Shown here: piece after piece, positions 47,676 through 59,461 of the stretch
Layout: the number at the start of each line of letters is the position of its first letter
Numbering within the stretch: position 1 is the stretch's first letter
Assembly: GCF_963678635.1 (NCBI RefSeq)
Contig: NC_087063.1
Location: 5,798,386 to 5,862,385 of the forward strand
DNA: 64,000 nucleotides
Direction of reading: 5' to 3'
DNA from: Symsagittifera roscoffensis
Lineage: Eukaryota > Xenacoelomorpha > Acoela > Convolutidae
Translations under genes and position numbers: made by a program
Notes under the pieces: generated by a model
Told to the model about the DNA's origin: nothing
Databases searched by the model: none
The model's input: only the letters and a program-made list of their open reading frames with translations

Positions 47676-48421
47676 TTTACAAAAAAATGACAAAACTATG
47701 ATAAGTTTTGAATTTTTGATGTTTTTTGTACCATTGATTATTATTGATTTTTTGCGTATCAATTTTATTTAAAAAAATAATTGAACAATACGTTATTGCA
47801 TGTTTGAAATATCTAGGAGTTCAATGCAACTGCTAAATTGAATTTTCATAAGTGCTTTGCTCCTGTACAAAATAATGTTATACGTTTTTAAAGAATTTTT
47901 TCCAATTGAGTCCAAACTTAACAGTTAATATTAGCCGATAGAAGGTATGTTTAATCACTCTTTTGTTATGGAAGTTTAGTTTATGCAAAACTGAAAAACC
48001 AAACTTACAATTCCATAGCCTAAATAGAATAATTGCTTAGAAGCACAAAACGGAGTCGATCGCTGAAATGCCGCAGAAAAAAAACTAATGCCATTAGAGG
48101 CTTTTTTGTGTACGAGATTTTAAAATAACGGGGAAACTATTCGATGACATAACCAAGATAAACCTTGGACAATTGAATTAGAGCTGATCACAATTTATAC
48201 AAAAAAAACAACAAATCAGATGTAAGCATCAGATAGAATTAATCTCACCGTTGTGGGTTGATTGCATCTTAAGTTCGATTATTTTAAGATTAAAGCGCTT
48301 GCGATTAGCATGCGTTAACAAACCAAAACACAATTTTTTTTTCGGGTAAACAACTAAAATAACAGAATCACTTGAATGATTTTACCTATGGTTCAAATGA
48401 AATCCAAAGTCAGCTGTTAAA

Positions 48422-49070
48422 TTGAGCATTTGACGAAGAGGTAACGCTCATGCCTGCAAAAACAAAGATCAATGATTCGAATCACGCCATTGCCTGTTTT
48501 TTTTTTGGAAGCAGGCCATTCTTCGCAAGCCAAAGTTTTTTGTCGATTTCTGTTTGCCTGCTTCTTTTGTGTCAGCATAGTTACCGCAGCACCAAATCTG
48601 CCTAAATTTTGGGCAGTTTCCAATCGAGTGTAAAAGCAATTCCTTGTTTTACGGTTTTGGTAATTACCTACAAATGCTATTCTCTGATTTTTTTTCCAGT
48701 TGTGGCCAGCTGTGCTTTTTTATTATTTTTCGCAAGTTGTTGTTTTTAAAAATTCAGGAAGGTTCTGTCCATTTAGTGGATTGGTAACACCTATGCTAAA
48801 AACGACAAATCTCAGAAGTTCGAATTCAACTGTGACTGGTTTTTTGTCGAAACTCAAGTTATTCGAAAAATCTACACTTTCATGTTTGCTAATTTCTGTC
48901 GGCTTAGCTTCCGCAGAAAAGTTTGGTTTCTTTTTAGCAATTTGAAAGCTTTTTGTAAGGTTTCCTCTTTTTTTTTCGTTTTCCAATTTTTGACCTATTG
49001 ATCATTTGCTGGTAATCATAGTCATACATTTTTGTTTCGTGAAAGATGCAAAACTTCGCTTCGCCTCCTT
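48422..49070 (+). mobile_element. Composite tRNA-derived SINE in block B
   Basis: The heads are near 48,422-48,500 (GACGAAGAGGTAACGC, then GATTCGAATCACGCC) and 48,766-48,840 (TTAGTGGATTGGTAACACC, then AAGTTCGAATTCAAC). The tail stem GCAAAACTTCGCTTCGC is at 49,048. It is the partner of the block A copy at 24,631. Confidence 0.5.
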
Positions 49071-52000
49071 GTTTTTAGTTTTCTGCCAAATGGGTCAATT
49101 TTTTGAAAAAGATGTCTCCAATTCACAAATTTTGAAAAAATGTATTGCAGAAACTACAATTTTGTCGGTCATGGCTTAGAGTTTCTTTGTTGAAACCACG
49201 AAATTTGTTTTGTGGTTTTTACTTAATGCGTTGAAAACGCTACCCAAGAAAATGAGAACACAATTTTATGAAAGTTACTGCTGAGTACTGGATTGAAAGG
49301 AGTTTGTACATTTAACAAAAGTTTTACTGATAAAACAATCTATTGGATCTGAGAATAAAAATGTGTTATTGCTCTCCGCTTTAATTCATGGTGTTCTCCC
49401 AGATATTTCAAACTTGCTTTAAAAAAAACTTTTATAAACAATTTTGTAACTAGACATAATAAAACAATTTATTATGATTTTGGTTACCTCTTTTAGTAAT
49501 TTATATTTTATTGAAGGTCTCGCTGAAAAAAAAAAGTTTTTAGCATGCATGTTTTATGTTTTTTTTTGTTATCTCTTCAGGACAAAAATTGCATAAAATG
49601 CAAAGTAAAGACTGTCCAAAGATTGCCCATAGCGTTTGCTGGGGGATCAATCATAGTTAGGCCCTAATTTTCAAAATGCAATATTGCACAAGATTGATTA
49701 TGAATGTAACACTTCCGTTTTACTGCTTGGCAAATGTTCTTCTCAAACAAAAAATTGCAAGCATGGGAGGGTTTGAGGGGTGGGGGCGGGAGGGGGTTTA
49801 AACGCTTTCTCTGTGAGGGATTTGACCTCCTTACCAATCGAAAGGTCCCTCTTCAAAATATTTAATGATTTTCATTTTCGACCCACTAACCCTAAAATTT
49901 TTCTCAGCGCCGCTATGTTCAAATTTTGAAGAGACGCGCACGCCCAAAGAAAGGTTTTTTGTCAAAATTTTACGAAAGTAGCATTTTTTTCCTGTATAGT
50001 TTCTTTAAAATTTGGCTTTATCAAAATAAAGTCTTTCTAGTGTCCTGGAAGTGCTCGAAGAAACAATTTGGTTGACTTAAAAAAAAGAAATTTAACGTCT
50101 TCTGTAAACAAAAAAGGATTTTTGAAAAATATTCGTTACATTTTGTCTTGATAGCTTCATGTTTTTTTTGTTATATGTTGATATATTGCAGATTTGTCTA
50201 TTAGTTGATTAGTTTCTTGGAAAAAAAGGAGTAAATATAAACAAAAAAAGGCTGAAAAAACACTGTTGGTAAAGCGCAATCATAGACGAGACGTTAACGG
50301 TGAATCCGAACCTTTGCTTATAGTAAGTAGGAGAAGCCAAGCTACAAAGTGATTTTCATCAACTTTCAATTTGTTTTTGCGTTTTAATCAGGAGAAAAAG
50401 GACTAATTTTGATAATAATTTTGTCCTCCAATGCACAGGGCTCGAGGTACTTAGAATCCCGTTCAAGCCTGAAGGTTCCTGTATACTTCTCATTGGCAAG
50501 CGCTATTAAATCTGAATTCATAATTTTTCAGAACAACATTTCGTTCTTCAAATCACCTGAACCATATGATAGTCTTCCTTAAAAAAGAGTTTTTTGGCTC
50601 CTCCGTTTCACTCCGCTTCGAAGTAACGACTACGTCTGGGACAGCAAAAATTCCAAATCGGGCACAACCTGATTTTATCAAAATGGAAATAGTCCGTTTT
50701 CATAAAAAAATTGCCCATCATCAGTCTAACTTATTTGCCCCATCAAGGAGTGTTCTTCTGCTTTATGAATTTTTTTGTTTGATTTACCTATTCAATTTTT
50801 CAAATTACTGGCATTTTTTTCTTTCAAAAATTAAATATGCTTGAATAGTTTTGGCTGATGTTTTATTGGCTCACTGAACTTGGCTCACTGCAAAAGCGAA
50901 GCTCCCTCTGGAAAATTGCAGAATCATAAAAAGTTATGAATTACAGAACGTTTTAGCTCCACATATTCATGACAATGGTTTAGTTTCTTTCTCAACTGAA
51001 ATGTACCATTTTTTTTGACATCATTGCCACTCGTCAAGGTTATGAGTACTTATTTCACGAGTTACGAGGCCAAAAAGTTATTTTGTGAATTGTAAGTGGT
51101 TTCCGCAAAAAAACAGCTTTCGTTAACTTTCGATTGTTCTTGAATTTCCTTCAATCGTGCAGACAAAATGTTCACTTGTTTAAGGATTTGTGTCTGGATT
51201 CCAGAAACCTACAAACACATCCCTATGCGTCGGCGATTGTAAAACCGGATCTGATTTTTCAATTAGGACTTCTTTCGAGACAAAATTAGTAAACATTTTC
51301 AATGATGTTTTCTCTTTTTCGACAATTTTTGTATTTTTCAATTAGTGGTTTTTGTTTCAATTTTTTTTGCCCGTAATGTTTGTGTAATGTTTGTGTTTTA
51401 TCACAAGTGGCGTAGTTTTTATTTCGTTTCTATGTATCATTAATCTCTAGGAGTCGAATGAGTCGAAAATGCTTCACTAGCCAATGAGTCGAAATGCTTC
51501 AAAGAGTATGGGTTTTTTTATGGCTTTCAATTCAATACAAAAAATAGTTTTGAAAATAGTTTCATCTAAAATAGTTTTGAAATCTCGATTTTGCTTGAAA
51601 CCATGGAAAAACTACCAAAATTTGCTAATAATTGCCTAAACTGATAACTTGTAGTTTGATTAAAATGATCACATTTGTAATTTGATTAAAAGTTAACAAT
51701 CAAACCAAAAAGTTTTAGTTCAAATTTGCAGAAAATTTTGAGGCAAGCTGCAAGTTTTTCTCTTCAGGTTCTACGCCCTAATCTGTCAACACAATTGATT
51801 GATTAAGATTCGAAGTGATCGCAATTTTATCTTTTATTTGTCAAAGAACGCGTTTTTTTCTTCCAAAGAAGCTAGTATTGACTTTCTAGTCACTGAAAGC
51901 TTGGTTTGTGACGATAAATAACCAAAAATCTCTGCCTCAAACCTTGCCAAACTTTCAATTATAAAGCTTTTGTTTAACAAGTGGTGCCAATTCAACATGA

Positions 52001-52080
52001 TGTTTAAATATGCACTCCTTATCAAATTTCGGGGGGTTTTCAAAAACGGTTTGAGCGCATATCTAAGTCCACTAAGTTCA
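49071..52080. other. Non-coding upstream part of block B
   Basis: There is no gene. It holds the degraded MITE at 49,765-50,130, an ATTCCAG-containing fragment near 51,195 and the empty Helentron site near 51,415. It is alignable to 25,300-28,585 throughout. Confidence 0.6.
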
Positions 52081-52082
52081 GC

Positions 52083-52099
52083 AGATAAGACCATAAATA
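52083..52099 (+). promoter_or_regulatory. Candidate core promoter of cysteine protease B (GATA site and TATA-like box)
   Basis: AGATAA (52,083-52,088) and CATAAATA (52,092-52,099) are kept at the same distance from the start codon as in copy A. Confidence 0.4.
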
Positions 52100-52162
52100 C
52101 GAAATCAGTATAACTTCTGTAACTTTTCTTGCCCAGAACAATTATAGTTTCTCCACTTCAAT

Positions 52163-55100
52163 ATGAATTTGGCAATCTTGAGTGTGGTGTTCGTACTTTT
52201 TTCGGTGTCCTTAGCCGAGCTGCCAAAGAGTTCTTCGGAAACTCCAGACGCCAAAATTTGGGAGGCCTGGAAGGCCAAATATGGAAAAACTTACGCTTCG
52301 GTGGAAGAGGAATCCTATCGTTTTGAAGTGTGGCTCAAAAAACTCACTAAGGTATAAAAACTTTGCTTTTGTGGATTATAGATATTGGCTAAAAGTAGGA
52401 TAAATAAGAGCAAAAAACAGACCGAACAGTGAACCAATTACTTTCTTTTGAAAAACTAGCCAAATTTTCTCAAAGGGGCGGGCGGGGGGCGTTGAGCGAA
52501 GCGATTTTTTAAATACATTTGATTTTCAAAAAAAAATTTCGACGCTTTTTTAGGTCGACCAAAACAAGTTTCCGAGCGCCCGCAGATTACTGTTAAGGCC
52601 CTACTTGGACAAAATTTTGGGCACTTTTTGGAAAATTTGAACTAAAAAACCGCATTTTTTCGGCGCGCGCTCCACCTCAAAATGACTATATAATGGCACT
52701 GAAGGCGCTTTTAGAAAATTTATATGGTCGGTCGGCCAAATTTGGTTTTCTTAAAAAGTACTAATAGGAGACCCTTTGGGTCGGAAGGGGGTCGAATCCC
52801 ATAAATAAAGGCCTCCACCATAACCCCCGCCCGCCCCCTACAGTAAAGGACAGGTTCAAAATAAATAGCTGGATCATTGCTTGTTGTATTTTGAAAAATA
52901 TTTATAATTTGTTTCAAAGCCAAACGTTTTGGTGAAAAAATTGTAAAACTTGAGCTTGAGTAAAATTTCATCTGGCACAGTAACTTATTAACAAAAGCTA
53001 TTTTAGTAGCATGTACAATTGAATGAAAAGTAAATGACTATTTTGTGGATTATAGTTTTCAAATTTAATACATGCGCTATACTCAAAATTACCAAGCATT
53101 GTAACATATCACCAGATTTTTTAAATTTGCAGATAAGCAAGCACAATATTGGACATGATATGGGAATCTTTTCGAAAAAGAAGTCTTTGAACAAGTTTGC
53201 CGACCTCCCCTTTGACGAGTTCAAGGCTAAATATCTTGGTCTTAAATCAAACGGCTACCCTAGACCTGCTAGACGTGAGAGAATTGAACCTCTTGGTGAC
53301 CTTCCTGAATCGTTGAACTTGACAGCAATGGGATATGTGACTTCTGTGAAAGACCAAGGGGTATGCGGAAGCTGTTGGTCCTTTGCTACCACCGGGTTGA
53401 TCGAAGGACTACTATTTAGACAAAGCAATGGAGGTTAGCTGATTGTAGTTTCAAGACTAGCAATTTTTCACTAATTTCAGTTTCTAATTTACTAGATTGA
53501 AGGTTGTTTGACATCAAGAGTTTGAAGATTTTCACCGCTTTGTATGGAAATAAGTTTCCGTATCTTTTGTCTTCGAGGACAAAAAAATAATCAAACCATT
53601 TGAAATGTACAGCATAAATTTTCGACGCTAACTTTACTGACAATCGAATAGGCAACTGGTGAAAAATTTAAATATTGACAAGATTTTTTTAAAAAAAATT
53701 TGAAACAAACAGTTTTCACTAACTATTTCGATTCTATGCTGAATTTTTTTAAATTGCTTATTCGATTTATACGTTTTTCTTTGTTTCGTAAGTTTTGTCC
53801 TGATTCGTTTGCTTGTGAGACTACTGACAAAGAAACTACATGAAAAATAGGCGCCAGAAGAACAAAAACGGTTTTATTTTTAGACAGGGTCCAAGTGAGT
53901 CTGGTCTTTTTTGCCACGATGTACGATGTCTTCCTCATCTGTAAATTGCAGCGAATTATCTGTTTTAACACCCATATATTTAAAACGTTTAGTAAAATTT
54001 AATTATTAACATGCTAGAAAATTTCATAGCCAAGCAAAGTTAACCATAGAGTACATTAACTTTTCTGAAGCTAATTGATAGACAGTTTCGCAAGCATCAG
54101 TCGTTTTTTGTCTTTTGACGATTGTGTTTAAAATCAACATTTTTTTCTCGGTTTTTAAAAAAAGAAGACTGGTACTGACCTCCGCTAAATACGAAATTCA
54201 GATTTCGCAAAAAAATATCAATTCTTCTGATGTAAAATAAACGAGCAGAAGTAGAACATCCTGAGACCTGTGCAACTCAATACGCTTTACTTTGTTCACT
54301 TAATTTTTTTCAGACTTTTCAACATATTGTTGTCGATTAGAAAAAATATCAGGAATTTAAACTTTTGACGTTTACCAAAAAAAAATATTTGCGCTCGGTA
54401 TTTTTAGAAAAATTATTTATGAAAGGAAACAGTTCCACTATTTTTTTTGCTATTTTTATATAAACTCAGTAACGCGTAAAAGTGCATAGATTTCTGAATG
54501 CTTTTCAAGGAGACTAAACCTTTTTGTTATTCTAGCGTGAGATGTTATTATGAAAATCTTTTTTATAGATTGCTTTTCATTTTTAAAACTTCGAAATGTT
54601 TTCTGCTTTTTTGCAAGAATCTAGATTTCACTATTGTAATTTTTTTAAAATAAATATAACACCGTCTTGAGTGTTTTTTGGAAAAGAGCAGAACGAGGAT
54701 GAAAAATTTGACCAAATAAATCATTTAATGCATCAAATACTATATAAGTTGTTTTAAAAACGTGGTTATTTTGCATTATAGTTGAATCGCATTATAGCTT
54801 TGCATTATAGCATCATAGTTTAACCTTCATGAAGCTCTAGTGCGGGTAAGATTTTTATGAGTTTCATTTTTTTGTTCTAGATAGACTTCCGTCTCTGAGC
54901 CAACAGTACCTTCTGTCATGTGACACGGAAACTCTCAATAAGGGATGCGACGGAGGCTGGCCAGCTTTGGGAACCGCTTTCCTCGCGCAAAATGGTGCTG
55001 TTCTTGAGGCAGACTACCCGTACGTTTCTGGGGATGATGGCTATGTTCCAGAATGCGAGTATCATAACTATACTACAAAATTGCCGGTCAATATCAATGG

Positions 55101-55419
55101 TTTTGGCTTTGTCTGGATGGACGAGGAGGATTTGAAGCTCGCTCTTGTGAAATACGGACCACTTAGCATCGGAATCGAGGCAACCGATGAATTTCAGGAT
55201 TACGGGGAAACGGAGGGAGTGTTCTATGACAGTACCTGCAAAAAAGTAGGCGCCAACCACGCGATGCTTGTGGTCGGCTACGGAAGCCTCGACGGCGAGG
55301 ATTATTGGTTGGTGAAAAATAGCTATGGCCAGGACTGGGGAATGGACGGCTACATTTTGATGGCACGAAACTATAGCAATATGTGCGGAATTGCAACTGC
55401 TGCTCTTTATGTGTACTGA
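52163..55419 (+). CDS. Cathepsin-L-like papain-family cysteine protease, copy B (3 exons)
   Basis: Exons 52,163-52,351, 53,133-53,433 and 54,881-55,419 have exactly the lengths of copy A (189, 301, 539) and join to 342 codons plus stop. By my count about 26 residues differ from copy A. Signal peptide, propeptide, Gln138, Cys144, His290, Asn310 and the NSYG variant are all kept. Seven differences fall in a 15-residue stretch after YVPECE ([14 protein letters not shown] here), which also creates an extra N-glycosylation site (NYT). It appears intact and active. The open frame at 54,967 begins inside exon 3; the true exon starts at 54,881 after TTCTAG. Confidence 0.93.
52475..52845 (-). mobile_element. 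MITE in intron 1 of cysteine protease B, ends eroded
   Basis: The family interior is clear (TTTTTTAGGTCGACC, GAGCGCCCGCAG, CGGCGCGCGCTCC, GGAGACCCTTTGGGTCGG) but neither terminal repeat is intact. It sits about 120 bp after exon 1, against 229 bp in copy A. It is probably the same ancestral insertion, with later loss of flanking sequence. Confidence 0.7.
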
Positions 55420-55440
55420 TTTCGATCGAAGAAGAACCCG

Positions 55441-55446
55441 AATAAA
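55441..55446 (+). terminator. Polyadenylation signal AATAAA of cysteine protease B
   Basis: It is at the same position relative to the stop codon as in copy A, 22 bases after TGA. Confidence 0.7.
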
Positions 55447-56619
55447 CATCTCGAAAACTTGAAACTCAACAAAAATGCATATTCAATGTCCATCAATCAA
55501 AACATTTCCCCAGGTTTTAAAGCTTGATTTTCATATACAAAAAATTAATATTTCCCAAAATCATCATTTTAGAGCACACATCACAAGGATTTTTTCAGCA
55601 GCCTCGGTCACCAATCAAAAAAGCGGTCACCAATCAAAATGGAAACTTTCAATTTACAAAATAGACATGCTCAAACAGCATCGAAAATGACATTTAAAGG
55701 AATGAAAGACGCTACTATGAACCATAATGCTTTTATTTAAAAGGATCCGTTCCGTCTATTCTGAAGATAATTCATCGCACGGCTTGCTTCTGATTTAATT
55801 TTCTAGAAAAACTGAAACCAACTATTTTTTGGCAATTTTAGCAAAACTGTAGCAATTAAAATTATGTGAAATCCAACTCCAAAAGTAATGCATTTTCTAT
55901 GTAAAATCTAAGCAGCAAATAGACGAATAGACAAAAAAGCATTAATAGGTAAAACCAAAAAAAATGAAAGATTTTAACTTAACATTTTAATTTTTATTTG
56001 CTGCGGGTTATTTTGAAATATTTCCCAGATTTATCCTTCTTTTTAAGCAAAACCAAATCTTTTGCAAAACTCTTTGATTTCAACGAGCAAATGAACAATT
56101 TTCTTCCACGTCTTTGTTTTCTTTGCAGCTATTAACGCCATAGGATTGAAAATTTGACACATTATATATGAAGTTATTTGGAAGTAACTATCTGGATCGA
56201 AATTTAAGAACTCTTATTTTGAAGGCGTAAATTAGCTACTTATTTATAACTTGTTATAAGCTTAAGATCATGGTTTTAATAAAAATTTGAACTTCATCTG
56301 ACATAATGTGCGCGCTTGTTCGAAATCTTATTTTTTTCGCGGAATCTACTTTCAAAAACAACACACGGCTAGGGTGAATATTCTAGGGTGGGTCATATAC
56401 GGGCGAAAATTGATAAGTGGATCTTGCAGTCTTATCAGCGTTCACTTTAGTTGAATTTGAATTGAACAACAATGATATTTTCATTTCCCTAAAAATCAAC
56501 TGGTTTTTAAAATTGTTTAAAAACTCAGTCTAAATTTCTTTTCCTTTGAATGCACAGTAAGTTAAAGCAATTGTCGTATTGTATTAGACACAGTTGCTAA
56601 TTGCTACACTGCCTCCGGG

Positions 56620-57390
56620 GACCGACTTTTCCCCTGACCGACCTTTTACCAGAACTTTGTTTGTTTCAAAACTTTGTTTGTTTTTGATTTTTTTTCGATC
56701 TGAACTAATTTTGAATTGAATTTTAGCAAAGTAAGGGGTAAAAATCGAGGCGAAAATTTAAATTTCCGAAACTTTTCATTTTTAAAAATCGGAAAGAAAA
56801 GTCGACTCAATATTATAGATGTATTAATGCAAGTTGTGAGTCGAGATTTTCCTTAGATTTAGAACGAAATGTTATTATAAATCCACCAACTAGTCACAAC
56901 CATTTGAAACATTTTGAAGAGATGGCGGACCAAAAATTTCGGGGAAAACTTCAAGAAAAACTTGAAAACGATCCAATCGCTAGCTTGAAAAATCTAGAAG
57001 AATTGCAAGAAATTTCGAATGGCGAGAAAAAGGAAATTTTTTGCCCCTGTAAAGTTTTAGGAAAATCGAGGAGATTGCCCCCACTTAAGACAAGAGAAAA
57101 TTTCCAGAACTGGACCGGAAAATTTTGAGATTAAAATTTTTGTATCTCGGGGGAAATATATCCGAGAACAATTATTCGGAAGGAATAGCGCTGATTTTTC
57201 GTCGAACGCTTTAAAAAATCCGGCTAGTCAGGAATTCAAACTCTTTGTTTTGCTATATTATATCCAAAATATTACATTTATTGTGTTTTGTGTTCTTATT
57301 TTTTCGAATAAAATGAAGCGTTCTGATTGGTTGAACTTTTGGTCTGGTAAAAGTTCGGTCTGATGAAATGTCAGTCTGGTAAAAGTCCTA
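56620..57390. mobile_element. MULE-like GACCGAAC element, copy B, internally deleted
   Basis: Left units GACCGACTTTTCCCCT and GACCGACCTTTTACCA lie at 56,620-56,651. Inverted units lie at 57,345-57,388. It is flanked by CACTGCCTCC and CACCGCCTCC. About 600 bp of the interior present in copy A is missing, joining the start of the reading frame (MKHFEEMADQKFRGKLQEKL at 56,904) to its far end. It predates the block duplication. Confidence 0.6.
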
Positions 57391-59461
57391 GCACCACCGC
57401 CTCCATACCCGGCCATGAAGAGTAGAACTATTTGTTAAAATTTAGTTTCAGCACTATTTGTTAACCCTTATTTTGTTTCTTAAGAACACTCAATTGAGTC
57501 TATCAACGCTTTGTTTTTTTCGGGCGATTTATAAAACTGAATAAAGTTGAGCATTCACAATTAGAACAGAGACAGATTTAGGTAAGAAGGCGGTGGGGAG
57601 GACTCCCCCTGAGGGGTTCAACCCCCTCGCCAACCAAAGAGTAGTCCCCTTTTGTAACTATTTTACGACATCCATTTTCGGGCGACGGTGGACTATAAAA
57701 CATTTCTAAAGGGCGTGAAATGTATGAATGTATGTTACTGTTTGAACAAACTTCAGATCAACCGTAATCTTTAGTCCTCAAAGGACCTAACACAGAACAA
57801 CCTCCCCGGGTTGAGCTCCCTGTGATGATGAATTTCAAAAAAAAATGTTCGCTATTACTGATTCAGTCCCTGATCAGTGTCCTGTTATTCGTAATCAGAT
57901 TTGAATCTTCAGTAAAATTGCTCCTATCAAGCCAAAGGCCTGATTTATCCGCCTGCTTTTCGAGATCTATGGATCAGTGTTTGCTTTAAAAATATTGATG
58001 AATTTTTCAAAGGTGATTGAAAAAAAATGTTTTCGAGATTTTTATTAAATCATCTTTACAGGCAGGCGCGGATCTAGGAATTTCTCGAGAGGGGATGCGG
58101 ATTTTCAAAAAAAATTGGAAATTTTTATCTATTTCTTTTTGGGGTCGACCAAATTGATTTTATGAGCTCTCCCAAAACACAATAAAGACCCTAAATTTAC
58201 CAAATTTACTGCGTCGCAGGCAAATTTTTGAAAACGGCAAAAAAAGGCGTTTTAAAGCACTTTTTGGAAATTTTTGACCAAAAAATTGCATTTTTTTGGC
58301 GCGCGCTCCCTCCTCAAAATTAGCATAGATTGGCTCCGAAGGCCCTTTAGAAAAATTTAAAGGTTAGTCAGCCAAAAATGAATATCTCAAAATAGTACAA
58401 AGGGGACCCTTTGGGTTGACGGGGGGTCGAATTCCTGAGAGAGAGGGCGTCCGCACCCCCCCCCTCTAAATCCGCTGCCTCTTACACGCCATATAAATTA
58501 CAAAGTGATAGATTTCACTACTAGTAACGTAACATTAATGACATATAGCCGGCTTTAAGCTTTTTGGAACAATTTCTAACATTTGTTCTCGGGGTGTCCT
58601 TGTCTCCATTTCTTGATGACCAAATGAAAACGGAATTTTTTTAGTGTGTAAGATATTGCTACGAGTGTAATCATTTTATCAAGCGTTTTTAAAGTAAACT
58701 CACACCTGTGATTGGGCTAACCTGGCCAAATCGGGTCAATAATTGCAGGCTTTTTAACATAGTAGAGTGGGCGACAAAAAAGATTTTTTAAATTACATAC
58801 TATTTCAAGTTTCCTCTTTTTCTAAGAAAAATTTCTTCAGATATCCGAAACGGTAGTCGGAAAATTCCAGACGTTTTGCCTCTTTTTTCTATCACCTAAC
58901 TGCAAAGTGTTACAAAAAATTGGGCGGGTGGGAGGGGGCGGTGGGGAAACAGCTGATTAATCCGGTCAACTTTTGACTTTTAATTTGCAAATTTGAAAAC
59001 TTTGAGGCTCTTGCTAACTATTTCCCCCCTATTGCAATAGGGGGTGGGGGATAGTTAACAGACACAAAATTAGTATATGGTTAACGGTACAATTCTTTCC
59101 TTATAGGGAGGGGGGATTCGTTACAAGGTACCATAGTGGGGGATAGTTAACAAGATCCCAATTTGATAATATGGCTCTGAGCTCAAATTTGTAAAAATAA
59201 ATTTCCTGTTATAAAATTTCCAGAGTTTTGGACTGATACAAAAACTCCCTTTTGATTTGTGCTCAGTTTTTTAATGAACGCATATTGAATACCTAGTTTT
59301 AGTTTCCGTGTTAAATAAAATCATTTTGAAGGCCAGAAATCAGACATGAGCTAGAGCATTGTCAACTTAAAAATCATCGTAAAATTTACTGTTTTGTTAG
59401 TTAACACGCTGTTTACTTCAATAAAACTTCTTTTAAATGTCTGTAAAACATTTTGGGCTTT
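57391..59461. other. Non-coding stretch between GACCGAAC element B and the serine protease homolog
   Basis: There is no gene. It holds a worn MITE at about 57,572-57,720, a fuller MITE at 58,063-58,480 and the inverted repeat at 58,985-59,165, all shared with block A. Confidence 0.6.
58063..58480 (-). mobile_element. GGGGCGGAT-family MITE, ancestral copy in block B
   Basis: It starts CAGGCGCGGATCTAGG and ends CTCTAAATCCGCTGC. The interior is as in the block A partner at 35,907. It shares the same flanking genes, so it was present before duplication. Confidence 0.8.

Noticed and set aside
54916-55449. 177-codon minus-strand reading frame
   Set aside because: It is antisense to exon 3 of cysteine protease B; the same happens opposite copy A. 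No homology or splice support.
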